Assembly: GCA_015179125.1 (NCBI GenBank)
Contig: WHVA01000451.1
Span: 1-64,000, forward strand
DNA from: Gautieria morchelliformis
Taxonomy: Eukaryota; Basidiomycota; Agaricomycetes; Gomphales; Gomphaceae
Direction of reading: 5' to 3'
Length of the DNA stretch: 64,000 nucleotides
In this document: positions 1 to 11,979 of the stretch, in pieces
Numbering within the stretch: position 1 is the stretch's first letter
Layout of the letters: every line of letters starts with the position of its first letter
Notes under the pieces: generated by a model
Databases searched by the model: none
The model's input: only the letters and a program-made list of their open reading frames with translations
Told to the model about the DNA's origin: nothing
Made by a program: the position numbers and the translations under genes

Positions 1-1421
1 TTCGAATGGTGCTGAAATGAGCTCGCTGGTGTCTGCAGTCCACACACAGATTGTCCTGTCTTCAGACCCGGAGATGATGCACTTACCGACCTGTGAGAAC
101 ACACCGATTCCACGCAGTCAGTGTGGCCTACCAGAATGGTTTGAGTAGGCTGCCACATCGTCACTTTCCCAGTCTCAATGTGGAGTAGTCATGGAAATTG
201 TGAGAGGTAAGTCTCACACAGTTTTGACCTTTCACATGCGAACAGGCGTTCTAACAAATAGAGATGGGGGCACTCTCAGAGATTGTGCTCCCAAATGTGG
301 CTACAAACTTGTGAGTATCCGTTACAAATCCTGAAATTCATTAGACTTACGTCAGAGCTCATAACAACTTTGGCACTCACCTGACTCCATCCCATTATTG
401 ATCAGAGTGTTGCTTATGTGTCGAATACCTTCTTGATCAGACTCAAAACTTCTAGTCAGTAGAGTAGCTTAGTCTCAAAGGACTCCTTCAACTTTGTACC
501 TATATCAGGCATAAATGTCGTTACCAAAGCATGGACCGGTGAGAAACGGCAACCATGTGGAAGTTGTGGGGATATATGCTTCTTGGCCCATGTCTCCAAG
601 TCGACAACATTGTCATTGCACAGTGAAATTTCAAGTTGACAAATGTTGAACAAAGTTCCTGCATCATCACTCACAAGCATGAGAATGCAAGGCCAGCATG
701 GTGTGAAGATCTATCTATGTAGTAGGGTCCACTCTAATATTCCAGCGGTGGGGTCGAGTGGTGGTAGCTTTAGAATGATGATAGTGGAATAAGAATTGTG
801 ATTTGTGATTAGAAATTCTGAGGTTGAGAATGAGGAGGAAACGAAAATAATCCAGTGCAGCTGTAAACTCGAAGCTTGCTAAGGAAAAGATTGTAAAGTC
901 GCTATTTGGTTCTAGTGTAAAGCCCAAGTATTTAAGCAGTATAGGATAGGGGGAAATAATCATGTGTAAGGAGTAATAATCATGTGAAATATGAGGCTAC
1001 TAGGAGATAGGAGCATAATCATGTCAATAGTGATGCAACAGCTCCTATGTGGCTAATCTCTTCATAAATGATGGAGATGATGAAATAAATGATGTCAGAC
1101 CTGTGGAATGACGACTCGACTCGATAGTAGGCATGAAAATAGATGCTTAACTCAGTGGCACGCATGTCTGCGCCTCGACTTGACTTGGAATGATGGGAAA
1201 ATAAGGTGAGTGATAAGAAAAATGAGAAATGAGATTGTCCTGATTGGAACTGTCCTTTCCTCCTCCAATAACACACTCCGGCTCTGATCAGTGAGGAAGT
1301 CATGGAACGACATGTGCAGCAGACGAATTGGGGCAGATTCCTGGGTGACACCGCTCAACAAAGATCCCATTGGCAGAACTATGAAATCAATGGCATGGCT
1401 TGATTCATTTTCACCACACAA
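1..1421 (-). pseudogene. Decayed NACHT-WD40 (STAND/NLR-like) gene, C-terminal part, running off the left edge
   Basis: Minus-strand pieces match the intact NLR-like gene at 36159-41258 in the same order. Positions 1152-1421 encode a NACHT-downstream segment with LLHMSFHDFLTD, matching LLHASFRDFLTD. Positions 456-680 encode FNICQLEISL and KHISPQLPHGCRF, matching FNICQLETSH and KKYISPQLSYSCRF. The DNA at about 180-330 matches the linker before the WD40 repeats, and 1-150 matches one WD40 blade. The frame changes between pieces and stops interrupt it, so this copy is broken. How many WD40 repeats follow beyond the window is unknown. The NACHT core itself is not seen upstream of 1421. It is a paralogue and its presence suggests local duplication of this family. 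Confidence 0.8.
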
Positions 1422-1878
1422 CTTCCGGAGAGCAGAGATGGGCAGGGGGGTCTCTGACTACCAGTATGCAGCTCATGACCAATCGGAATCGACACCCAAT
1501 AACAGGGTTATCTCCCAGTCTGAATATTTCCTTCAGTATATTGAGATACATATAACCCATCCCCATAGCGGCGCTATGGCGCCCGTCCCCGACTCCTTTA
1601 GAGGGTCACCTTCAACGCCCCGCAGGATTGCGTGCAAGATGGATTCCACGGTGCAGCAGAGAACACCCAAATATTATTTTAAAAATTTTCACCGTTGTAA
1701 GGGGAGGTACAAGTTTCAATAGACCATATTTTGTACAATACAAGCAGTAGCATCATGTGAAAAACCTGCGAATTACTTGAACCCGTTGGTTCCGGAGTTG
1801 AATCTGGCGATGCACATAAGATAAGGAAAGGAGGCATGTGTACACGATATAATGGAAAGGGAGCTGGGTCACGCGGCC
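1422..1878. other. No gene recognised
   Basis: Short open frames only (for example on the plus strand to 1722) with no family resemblance. A small palindromic stretch, tagcggcgcta, lies near 1567. I see nothing that can be named. Confidence 0.4.
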
Positions 1879-3388
1879 TTAATTCGATGACGACGCGCGT
1901 TCAGTTGACTCAGTGGCCCGGAGTGTCCTCTTTTGCGGAGGAGCAGCCTTGTCCGAAGAGTCAGGGAGAGCCCGCTTTTGTTTCCCAGTGGCTTTGCCTC
2001 CTCGATGAGCGGGAGTCGGTGTAAGCGGCATGTGCAGTGACTCGGAAGACGGGGGCGATTCATGTGGTTCACCCCGGCTCGTAGAATTGGACAGCGTTGC
2101 AGGGGACGGCGTGGCAGGTGAGCTGGGGACCGTTGTCATCGCCTTCAACCCGTCTTGTACAGTGGGAAGAATTTGCATGCGTTTGAGGATCAGTTGGTAC
2201 GCATGCGATCCGTTTGGATTTTTATAATCGGGTTTAATCTGCCACCTGCGAATGGGCATGCATTAGCCACCTGCCAGCCAAGTCTGCAATACCATCCTTA
2301 CATCCGCAACGTTGTCAGGACATCAACCAGCGTCCCGTCGGTCAGCAGCGAGTTGTATTGAACCGGCGTAACAGGCACTCCATGCCTGTCACGGACAGGT
2401 GGTATAATGACAGGGACGGAGCCCGCAACATTTTTTACGGTGGTGAATCGACCCTGTGGGTATGGCAGGTCCGCCAATGTCAGCCCTTCTGAATAGTAGG
2501 TCAGGCTTGACGCAAGTCAGATATGATTCACACACGAACTTTTCTTGGGCGTTGCAGGTTGTCCAGTCGAGCCAATGTCACGTGCCGTGGAACTCTCACC
2601 CGTATTCACAGCGTGAGGGTTGGTAGCGGATGCTTTGTGGAACATGAAAGACGTTGTAGGTCGACATACCGAGACACTCACTTTCAAGTATGCTCCTCGT
2701 TATCTTCACCGGTGACCCAGCGCTCGAGAAAGGAACATTGTCAAAGAGATTGTCAGAGTTCACCAATACCAGATATGACCCATTTTCTTGTCTTCGCGTG
2801 AATGCATGAACCCTGGGCTCTTGCTCGTAGCTCAGGCCTGTGATGTATCTCACTGCATGCGGGCTTAAAACTATCATGCTACATACCAGCGTTCAACACG
2901 TCATCTCTTTCTTGTTGAATGAGATGCAGGACATTCTCTATGTAAGTTCCCCTGCGTTCGAGATGCACTGGGCCTTCTAGTTTAAGGTTGAGTGCCCACA
3001 CCATCTTGATCTTTCAAAGGCCCCATAGGTCGAACTGTTGCAAAGATGAAACACCACATAGGTGTTGAATCACGGTCTCAACGCGTACCTTGCTCATGTC
3101 CCTGTCCTTGTTGCCATACGAGCTGAGCTTGGAATAGCGACATCCACGGACGATGCGAGCGGGAAACCTCAAGAGGAGGTGTTTGTTCCCCGATCTAGAC
3201 ATGATAAACCATTCGTCAGCCCCAATTTTCTTTTCAAACCAGGTGTAGAAGCAGGAGATGTAAGACATGTCCTTAGGACAGTCATACGTATCGTATATCC
3301 TCTCTACGGCCGTGACCTCGATGGGGTTGAGTGTACCCATGTCCTCATCTTCCCTTTCTTTGTCGGAGAGGGTATGAACACTGCACAT
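1879..3388 (-). CDS. Uncharacterised multi-exon protein next to a PIF1-like helicase
   Basis: Family not recognised. Several minus-strand segments read like real exons: 3388-3014 (starts MCSVHTLSDKERED), a continuation near 3010-2890 with LNLKLEGPVHLERRGTY, 2730-2596 with VKITRSILESECLGMS, about 2525-2310 with LTLADLPYPQGRFTTVKN, and 2240-1879, which ends in a low-complexity Ser/Pro/Thr-rich basic tail and a stop. A plausible 56-nt GT..AG intron joins DVLTTLR to RWQIKPDYKNPNG around 2310-2250, and other junctions contain GTATGT- or GTGAG-type donors. The tail suggests a nuclear or DNA-associated protein, which is only inference. It lies downstream of and parallel to the PIF1-like helicase, so both may belong to one mobile unit. 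Exon borders are not fully resolved. Confidence 0.4.
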
Positions 3389-3816
3389 AGCTGGAGGTGA
3401 AGAGAGGTGGTGCGATGAAAGGAAAGTGTTGGAATGTACAACCCTATTTATGTGCAGTCTACAGTCAGGATCGTAAAGACAGGAGTCTGTTATGAACGGG
3501 ATAGGTTAGGTATCACGGGCCTGCAGCGTGACTTAATGCCCTGCATGAAGTGTTCAGCAGTGCGTTTCAGGGGACAACGATCAGGGATGTAGTGGGATAC
3601 ATGCGAACGCAGCATGCGTTCATATAAGCATGATTCATCTGCGATACATCACGTTAATTCCCTGACTGGAATAGAGGAGGCGTCACGCACGGTCGGAAGC
3701 AGAAAGTGGGACATGTGTGCATGAGACATCCCTGACTCTGACATTTCAGTGTCTGACCACATAGTGTCAGCCATGTCAGAGTCAGGGTCAGAGGCTGTTG
3801 AAGCCCCACGGCGTTG

Positions 3817-4146
3817 TTAGGCCGCAGCGTAGATATAAATATGCGCAGCCATTGTGCCATGTGAATTTTGAAGAAGTAAAGGATCAACATCCTCATAAGT
3901 TTCATCAACGGAATGGTACGGTACCCCCCTGTTTTCCTGGCCATCGTATCTCCATGTGATGTCGTGGTCATCCCGTAGACGCACCGCGAAGTGCATGTGA
4001 CCTGAGTAAATTATCGATCTCAGTCGATAGATCGCGGGGCCCACGGTGCTAGGTATCGTTATGTTCCTGTCCGGGGTAGGTGCAGGGGTTGCGTCAGGTG
4101 CAACCTCAAATGTGATGAAGGGTGTATGCCTGAAAATGGTACTCAT
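3817..4146 (-). CDS. Small protein with a possible ubiquitin-hydrolase-like His box
   Basis: A 109-residue open frame with its own ATG, between the helicase and the uncharacterised gene on the same strand. The middle carries GHMHFAVRLRDDHDITWRYDG, split here as GHMHFAVRLRD and ITWRYDG. This spacing of His, hydrophobics, Trp and Asp resembles the His/Asp end of ubiquitin-specific proteases and similar Helitron-associated proteins of Agaricomycetes. No Cys box is seen, so it would be a partial or non-catalytic domain. It could equally be the last exon of a larger gene. The resemblance is judged by eye only. Confidence 0.3.
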   Translation of the reverse strand: MSTIFRHTPFITFEVAPDATPAPTPDRNITIPSTVGPAIYRLRSIIYSGHMHFAVRLRDDHDITWRYDGQENRGVPYHSVDETYEDVDPLLLQNSHGTMAAHIYIYAAA

Positions 4147-4191
4147 CTGGACGATTCCTGTGCAATGAGGTCGGGCATGTGGGAACAGTTC

Positions 4192-6034
4192 TCATGTGTA
4201 GCAGTGCTGTTGTAAGAAGTCTCGAATGAAACCCTGCAGCGGAGATGTGTGTCGGTCGTGGGGTTGTTGGGCAAGATCACTGTTCAGATACACAGTACGT
4301 CCTATGTCTTGCGTAGGTGCAGTTCTTCGTTTCCCGGACGCCCTGAGTGCATGTGAATTATCTGGAGCGAAGTTGATGTTGCATCGTATATCCACTCGGT
4401 TCAACGCCTCAGCATCAGGAACAGGAGCGACGGTTCCCTTGTTGAAGCCGTAAGTAATTCGAGTGTTTGCGGCCATTGTTTTGAAACGCCGGGCCTCGAA
4501 AAGCAAGTCAGAGTGAACAGGTTTGTTCAGGTCCACGAGGCACACAGGCTCTGTGATGAAGAGACCGGTCCGACTGGTTGCCCTGGATGCTGCAACATAT
4601 GCCGCAAATCCTCCTTCTTTCAAATTTACCAATACCTTTGGTAGTGTTTTACCCTGTGCCGAATGACCGGTTATCGCAAAAGCAGGTTGCAGAGGTAGCT
4701 GCAGCCGTTTAACCCGACATTTTGCTCTTTCCTGGTTGTCTAGAACCATATCTGTGACAGTGAAAGACCAGGAAGATGGCTCGATGAAATACCAGCCGGT
4801 AGGTAAATTGGGAAGGGAGACCGGGCTCATTGGAAAGTGAACGAAGGCACCCGTAGCATATGTGAGACCAGATGGGCATACGGAAGTGAATAACTTACGA
4901 AGGAAACCTTGTGCGCCATTTGTTATTTTCAGGTCTGTTGAAATATTCCTGCTTCTTAATATCACAGGCATCCCTTCGTATAAGGCAAGTAACCCGGGAG
5001 AGCACCTTGAATGCTGGAAAAGTCGCGCTCTAGTAGAGGGACACGGGACGCACATGGAACGGGCGACGATTGCAACACGTCATTGGCTGCACATATGACA
5101 AGGTCAGCAGTGTCTGGCCCTGAGGTATTTGACACAGCCTTCTTAGCGTTTAGCAATTCTCGTATACAGTTAGTATGAACGAGTCCTACGGCGTCCAAGG
5201 TCAACGTGTCACTCATGTCAATGCCCCTTGGATGCCTACCTGAACGAACACATCTAGAGTTAAACAGGTCAACGTCCCCTTCATTGCAGTCCCTGTGCCT
5301 CAGCCTATAAACGGTGGCACCATACTCAGGATCGGAGCACATTCGCTTCTGTTCATGCAAGTCTACGACATCAGTGATGCTTTTGCATGCCAGCCTTCCT
5401 AATCGACGTAGGATTTCGGTGTTAGTCTGATTCGTCCCTTGCCTAATTGGTGTGTAAAGAGGTGTACCTTGTACAGGTGGATATTGAAAGAAGTCCCATG
5501 CGAAGATAATTGACACCCCGCCAAACCACTCATTATACATTTCTTTGGCGTACCGCAGTGCGTGGTCAATTTCTGATAACAATTGTTGACTTAAAAGGGA
5601 GACTTCGTCAAGTAATACAATGTCGACATTTTTCCATTCTTCCCGAACGACACATCTATTCTTCACATCAATAACGACTGTGTAGTCTTCATTGTTGCTA
5701 CCCAGCTTTTGGTTCGATTTTCCTTTCCCTTTACACACGATACTGATGCCTAACCCTTTATGGACTGTTGTACCGTCAATCAATGCCGCTGCAGACCCTG
5801 TAGGTGCTAAGTATCTGATAGAATGGCCGCACCCGTAGTCATTCATTAACGCATTGAGAGCTTTCACTATGTGAGTTTTCCCTGTGCCTCCAGGACCGGT
5901 AAGTAGAAGGCGCACAGGATGTGGTGGTTGCGATGCGGTTGGATTGCTACGTTGAGCCATCAAAGCGAGGAAGTATTCAGCTGTTATTCGGTAGGCAATC
6001 CATTGTTCCTCGTTAAGTAGAAACTCATACCCTA
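4192..6034 (-). pseudogene. PIF1-like DNA helicase, frameshifted and truncated by Helitron insertion
   Basis: SF1B helicase of the PIF1 type, which would unwind DNA with ATP. From 6034 downward the frame reads through LLNEEQWIAYRI, Walker A GPGGTGKTH, YLAPTGSAAALIDG, Walker B LLDEVSLLS and an sQYPPVQ-type motif III. Near 4995 the frame shifts by one base and continues to 4192 with GMPVILRSRNIS, TGHSAQGKTLPKV and YVAASRATSRTGL, the C-terminal RecA-like motifs. The N-terminal part is missing because the frame stops being host sequence at 6035, where a Helitron 3' end abuts it. Such helicases in basidiomycetes are mostly transposon-borne. This copy cannot make a full protein. Confidence 0.8.
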
Positions 6035-6162
6035 CTAGCCAATAGACCCGTGCTTCGCACCGGGTTATTTAGGGTTAACATTGCACATAGGTAGTTAATA
6101 GAATCAAAGAATTATTTGGTGAAATGCAACTACATACATTAAATACAAATGGAAATACATAT

Positions 6163-9100
6163 TTAATCAGGATTCAGCAACACTTCTTTGTATACAATAT
6201 TAGAAGTTTTGTTCCCCTCCCCTAAAAGAATATGGACTCTGTTCCAATTAGTGCCTCTTGACACTGCAACATACAACTGTCCATGTGAAAATACCATGTA
6301 TTGCAGGTCTATGCCTACCGTGCCAAGAGACTGCCCTTGAGACTTGTTGATAGTCATGGCAAAGGCCAGCCTGACAGGAAACTGGCGACGCTGGAGCTCA
6401 AATGGCAATTGGTCTGAGGTGGGTGTCACTGTCATCCTAGGGATAAATGCAGTCTCTCCTGCAAATGGTCCCGAAATGATCCTCACAAAGAGTACCCTGT
6501 TGGTCATATTGATGAGACGCAACCTTTTACCATGCAGAGTCCACAACCAAGGTCCATATTCCGAAGAAGCATGAGTACCACTCCAGGTTTAAGCCTGAGT
6601 TGAGATGGAGGAAGCCCACCAATGTTGAGTGAGTTAAGATACTCCACAGGATACACATTGCCATATTCATTTCCTTTGACTGAGTCTGCACTGGGATAGA
6701 GATGCTCATCCCCAGGGAATACATTGAGCACCTCAGCATTAATCTCATCCATTTCCATATTGTGAGGGCAAAGGATGGCACATTCCAAAAAGTATTTGTC
6801 TTGGAGTGCCTCCCCAGTACCAATGTTAGGATAGATAGCTGCAATGAGATCTGAGACCTGTGGTCCACAGATCATGTGCTGAGGAAGTGTCAATGAATTG
6901 TCCAAAGGGAGATCCTTTCCCTGACCAACATCAGAGAGCCACTGAGCAAATTGTTCACTCTGAGGATCATGAGGGTCGACCTGCATATTTTGAGTAAGAT
7001 GGAGGACCTTGACATCATGCCACAAAGGAGATCTTTGGATAGAAGCACCCAAAATCTCCTCCTTGTTACCTCGAGGAACGACAGGCAGAGTTTGCTGGAA
7101 ATCCCCACCCCAAGCCACAGTAATACCACCAAATGGACGATCTGGATGCTCTAGGACATCCCTGCAGGTTCTGTCGACAGCTTCAACTACATGACGATGC
7201 TGCATAGGCACCTCATCCCATATGATCAAATGGACCTGCTTGAGAAGTTCTGCCAGTGGTGAGCCTCTTGTGATGTCACATAGAGAACCCTCATGAATCA
7301 GAATTGGAATCTTGAGCATAGCATGTGAGGTTCTTCCCCCAATCAGAAGCAATGCTGCAATTCCTGAAGATGCAATGCATAGGACAATAAGACCCCTTCC
7401 TCTGATAGAATGAGCCAGGGTGTTCCAGGTAAAAGTTTTGCCTGTACCACCAGGGCCATTGACAAAGAACAGAAGACCCTCTCCATTTATGGCTGAATGG
7501 AGGATCTCATCATGGACACGCCTCTGTTCTGAATTAAGCTTGTCAATATTGGTGGCGGCTTTTTCCAGCTCTGTAGCTGGGTCATAGTCCCGCTGCTCAG
7601 CTATCCAACGGTTCCCTACCACTCCCTCCCAGTGCCCCATTATCTGTGGCATATCTGGGAACTCATCCAGAGACTTCCCCCCCTGACGTATGATCTTGTC
7701 AATGAGAAAGAGACCAAAGTCATAGATTTGATCATTGGTAGGATAGTGAATGCCATGCCTATTTTGAAGCTGATACTCCAGGTCATCACAAATACGCTCC
7801 CGAAACTCCTCCCAGATTTGAGCAGGCTGAGCAGGGTTACATCTAAGGAGAATAGTGACAAATAACCTCCTGAGCTGGAAACCTGTTTGTATATGTGCAG
7901 CCTCCTGAAGACACTGTGTCCACTCCAAATCATCTTCTAACAGGCCCCTCGCCAGGAATGCAGCCTTGTAAGTAGGACAAAGGACACCATCAAATGATCT
8001 AAGCTCCTCAAATGACGTTGCCCCTCTGACCACTGTAAGGAGGGTTCGCAAGTAAAAGCGCTCTCCAGAGGCTGGACTGGCAAAATGAAGGCGACCGAGA
8101 CTGCAACCCCGCTGGCGAGGTTGCCACCGCTTGGCTTGCTTTTTCCAGACATAGTGCTCAGGAAATTCCACATAGAGTAGTTCACGTGCCTGAGGATATC
8201 TGTCATTGGTTTCAAAATAGCCCATGAGCATGGTCTTAGCATCCTCTGCCCTCTGCAAAGCCATGCCTGGATCCATATGAGGATCAAATATCACATTGTG
8301 TTGGCCTGGCAAATGGACTGGAAGTGCCATAACAGCAGGGACCTGAACATGCATTTTATATTCCAGCAAACTCCAAGCACCTTCATGTGAGCTGACATAG
8401 CGTGCATCGAGGTACTGTTTAACCTCATCCCTCTCCTTATTAATGGTCATTGTGGTCCTGTCAGGCCCCTTGTACATATACTTGTGAATGTACTTTATAG
8501 AGCGCACATTGAAAGTGGGTTCCACATTAATATGGCATTCAAATTCCAAGAGGAGGGTGGGACAATAGGGAACCACGTCGCGGTTGTCCATGATGTTGCC
8601 TCTGACATTATGCTGTCTGCCATCATTAGGACGGCGATACTGTGGATAGCCATATTCAGTGACAGATGTCACCTCACAAAATTCCTTTGGGAAATGCTTA
8701 GAACACTTGCCCTCTGTCATGCAAGGAGCCTGAGGACGCGCTTGTCCACAGGGGCCGTGAGTCATTAGATCACAAACTAATTTGTAGAGCCTTGGATGCT
8801 CTTGCTGATCAGGAAAGACAGCCCAAACCAAAGAGTCCACAGCCTCCGGTGTCCTGATCTTATCCTCCTCTTTAAACCATATAAGAAGGTGCATATGAGG
8901 GAGCCCCTGCTTCTGGAATTCGATCACATGGACACGTGCCACTGTGCGACCAAGGATACCATCCTTCATTATACCTTTGATCAATTGCCCCTTCTTGAGA
9001 TGAAAAACCCTTGCAACCAAGTCAGGACGATCACTGGGAGTCTGGCCTGGCTTGAGAGCATCTTTGATTTCCTTCCACTGGGGGTTTGCTGTCATTGTCA

Positions 9101-11070
9101 CAAAGACATCTGCTGGACCATGCTTCCTAGTGATTGCCATTGAATTTTGAAAATTCTCGTTCATATCCCTGGCACTCCCAGTAAGTGTAGCAGGCAAGAT
9201 GACCTTTTGTCCCAAGTTAGCTGGATTGGCCTGATTGTCCTCAGGTCCAAATGTATCAATCATCTGATTGTAGACCTCAGCCCGCAGCTCATGTTGATGG
9301 TATTTGATCCAATTTAGCTTCTGCTGTTCAGTCGCTGCCCAAGCATCCACAATGTATTGCTGAAAGAGCTTGCCAGCCAGGAAGAGAGTTTCAGCTTCCC
9401 CCTCCTTGGAAAAAGACGATAACGATAGTATTTTGACATGGTCACACGCGTGTCACTTGAAGGGTCCTCCTCCTCCTCCTCCTCCTGGCCTTGTCGTGGA
9501 AGAGCTTGGTCTATCTGTGGAATGTCCCAATCCCAGCCTGATTCACCTCTGGGAAAGAGAAGGACATAGTGTAGTGGCGCATACAAAGCATGTTCAGCCT
9601 GAATTTGTCACAGTTCTCCACCTCTAAGCTGAATGACAATGTCTCTAGTGCCTCCAGGCACACCTTCTCCAGGGAGCACAATGGCAATCTCATCCACTGT
9701 AGGAATATTATATCTCCTCTGGTCTGTATGTGCTCTGTAGGTGAGTCTGGCCTCCACATTCAACCTATCTGGCTGGTTCCTAAGCCTTTCCATCGCCTGC
9801 TGATAGATTGGAACCAATGGATTGTGAACCTGCATCATTTCCTGGAGGTCACTTAAAACATCTGAATCCAAAGGATAAAAACTGTTATTGGCCTTCCTAC
9901 GTTGCAAAGCCTCTGCTGGATCATAAAAGTAGAGCTGCACATAGCTGGGTGCCCTATCCTGACCCTCAGCAGGAAGAAGAGCACCATGAATATGATAGAG
10001 GCCTCCTTGAATTTTGAAGACATATGGCCCAGGTCTACTCATGACCTTGTCATCTATGTTCACTCCCACAGAGACGAATGCCAGTGTAGCATTATAGTTC
10101 CGAATCTTTTCCCTAAACTGTTTTCCACGCCTGTCTTGGCTGGCCAAAAGAGTCTTTAGTGGTTCTGGAGGTTCCATCAACAATTCAAGGTGTATCTGGC
10201 CCTTTGAGCAACATATACCAAATTTGGGCTCAGCGATGGAGAGTCGGACAGATGCTCTGCCTTCCAATGCCATGCTTTACATTTTGGACATTTGTCATCC
10301 ATAGCACCAAGGTCATGAGGTGCAATCTGCTGTTCAATCAAAGGGCGACGTGCTAGTGGAAGATTTCTTAAAGGCATTGGTGGAGGCGGTGGAAGTGGAG
10401 GGGGCTGAGGAGGAGCAGTGGATGCAGAGGGTGTGGAGGCACAGGGGGCACAGGGGCAACAGGAGGCACAGGTTGTTGTGGAGCAGGCTGATGAGGCAGT
10501 GGAAGTGGAGGGGCCCGAGGAGGAGCAGGTGGATGTGGAGGCTGTGGAAGCACAGGTCGTTGTGGTGCAGGCTGCTGCTGGAGTGGCAGTTGATCTGGGA
10601 GAGGTTCAGGGTTTGGATTCAATGCCTGTGCACGTCGTCGTGGCCGTCCTCATTGTGGCAGAGGCATAGGATTGATATTAGCAGCCTGGGCCTGCAACAG
10701 AGCTACAGCTGCAGAGCCTATAGGGACAGGAGGAGGAGGTGCTGCCTGGGCCTGTCTTTGACGCACAGGTGCAAGAGGCATATCAGCTAACTGTTCCTGT
10801 ATGGCACGTACAGCATCCCGAGGGCTTAGATCAGGTGGAATGGCATTTGAAGGTCCAGCCACAGGAGGCCAAGGAATTGCATTGTCCTGAGGGAGTAGAG
10901 GTGAGGAAATGGCTGAGGAGGTGGAGGGTCAGGATTTTGAAGACGTTCTTGAGCTGCAGTGAGAACCCTATCCCAACGATGCACAGAAGGGGATGTCATT
11001 GGCAACCGCTGCTGACGCTCCAGAGCACGCTCCTCCTGCCTATCACGCTCTGGTGTAGAGGGTTCCCTTA
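6163..11070 (-). pseudogene. Helitron Rep-helicase (copy B), several frameshifts
   Basis: Matches the protein of the copy at 16272-21344 along its length. The order from the N terminus is: a Pro-rich region (about 11070-10380), a zinc-binding segment HDLGAMDDKCPKCKAWHW (near 10310), the 221-residue block 10273-9608, 9586-9314, and the long frame 9350-6504. The long frame carries the HUH motif GLPHMHLLIWF, the tyrosine motif YIHKYMYKG, Walker A GPGGTGKTF and Walker B LIIWDEVPM. The end is 6546-6163, with AMTINKSQGQSL and AVSRGTNWNRV. Frame changes near 6530, 9330, 9600, 10230 and 10370 break it. The Rep and helicase motifs themselves are preserved, so decay seems recent. Confidence 0.85.
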
Positions 11071-11760
11071 GATTACAGTCAGTTTCAAATCAAGCCAATA
11101 TATATATATATAAAGGATACTCACATTTTCACAATGACTGTAGCTCACGACCAACAATAGGGGATACCAGGGAGGCAGTCAATGTCCACCTAAACCGTCT
11201 AAATCCAATGTGTGCCACCAAACCAATCCCAGTTCACAGACCACACTGGCTAACAGAGTTGTAACTCTGGCCAGAATCAAACTGCAATGCAAGCTCCCAG
11301 TGCACAATCCAACCAACCAAACACCCAACCAAACAAATCCACCACAGATCCCAGCAAGGTGGTCAATGTCCACTTAAACCACCTAAATCCAATGTGCACC
11401 ACCAAACCAATCCTAGTCCACAGACCACACTGGAGTTGTAACTCTGGCCAGAATCAAACTGCAATGCAGTAGAGTATGCCAGTCCATGATAGAACCAACT
11501 GACCACGCCAACTGCTCCAGGAAGGTCAGAGATTAGCACAGCACAGAGCACGCCAAAAACCAAGGAGAGAATCTAAAACATTAGCTTGAAAATCCAACAT
11601 ATGCATTGCAAAACCTTACCAAATAGCTGCAGGGCTTGACTGAAAGAAATAGCAAATCAGTCAGGGCCAAGCCCAGATAGGCCCCAAAAAGGCAAAGTTC
11701 ATGAGAATAAGACCATACCTAAGGAATGACAGACTGAAGAACAGATCTGGCATAAAGAAG
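11071..11760. repeat. Two direct copies of a ~184-bp unit in the Helitron leader
   Basis: The stretch beginning gtcaatgtccac at 11178 recurs at 11362. The copies share accaaaccaatcc and agttgtaactctggccagaa. The second copy is shorter. A run of TA repeats lies at about 11098-11112. No coding content is recognised; the region is upstream of the Rep-helicase start on the minus strand and may hold its leader introns. Confidence 0.7.
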
Positions 11761-11979
11761 TCAAATTGTGGCCAAAAAGCCATATAAAACAACAAAAAAT
11801 ACCAGAAGGAAACAACTATAATTACCAGAGGGATTGCAGATATAAATACTTAAAATAGCAAATACAGTAGCATAACACTCACCAGAATGGGGGAGCAATA
11901 GCCAGGTAGCATGGGCAGTAGTTACAGGACCAAAGTCAACTGCAAAGAGCCTAAAAAATGCCAAAAAAAGCGAAAATAT

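Noticed and set aside
10320..10790. A plus-strand 156-residue frame rich in Trp and Arg
   Set aside because: It is antisense to the Pro-rich N terminus of the Helitron Rep-helicase, which matches the second copy.
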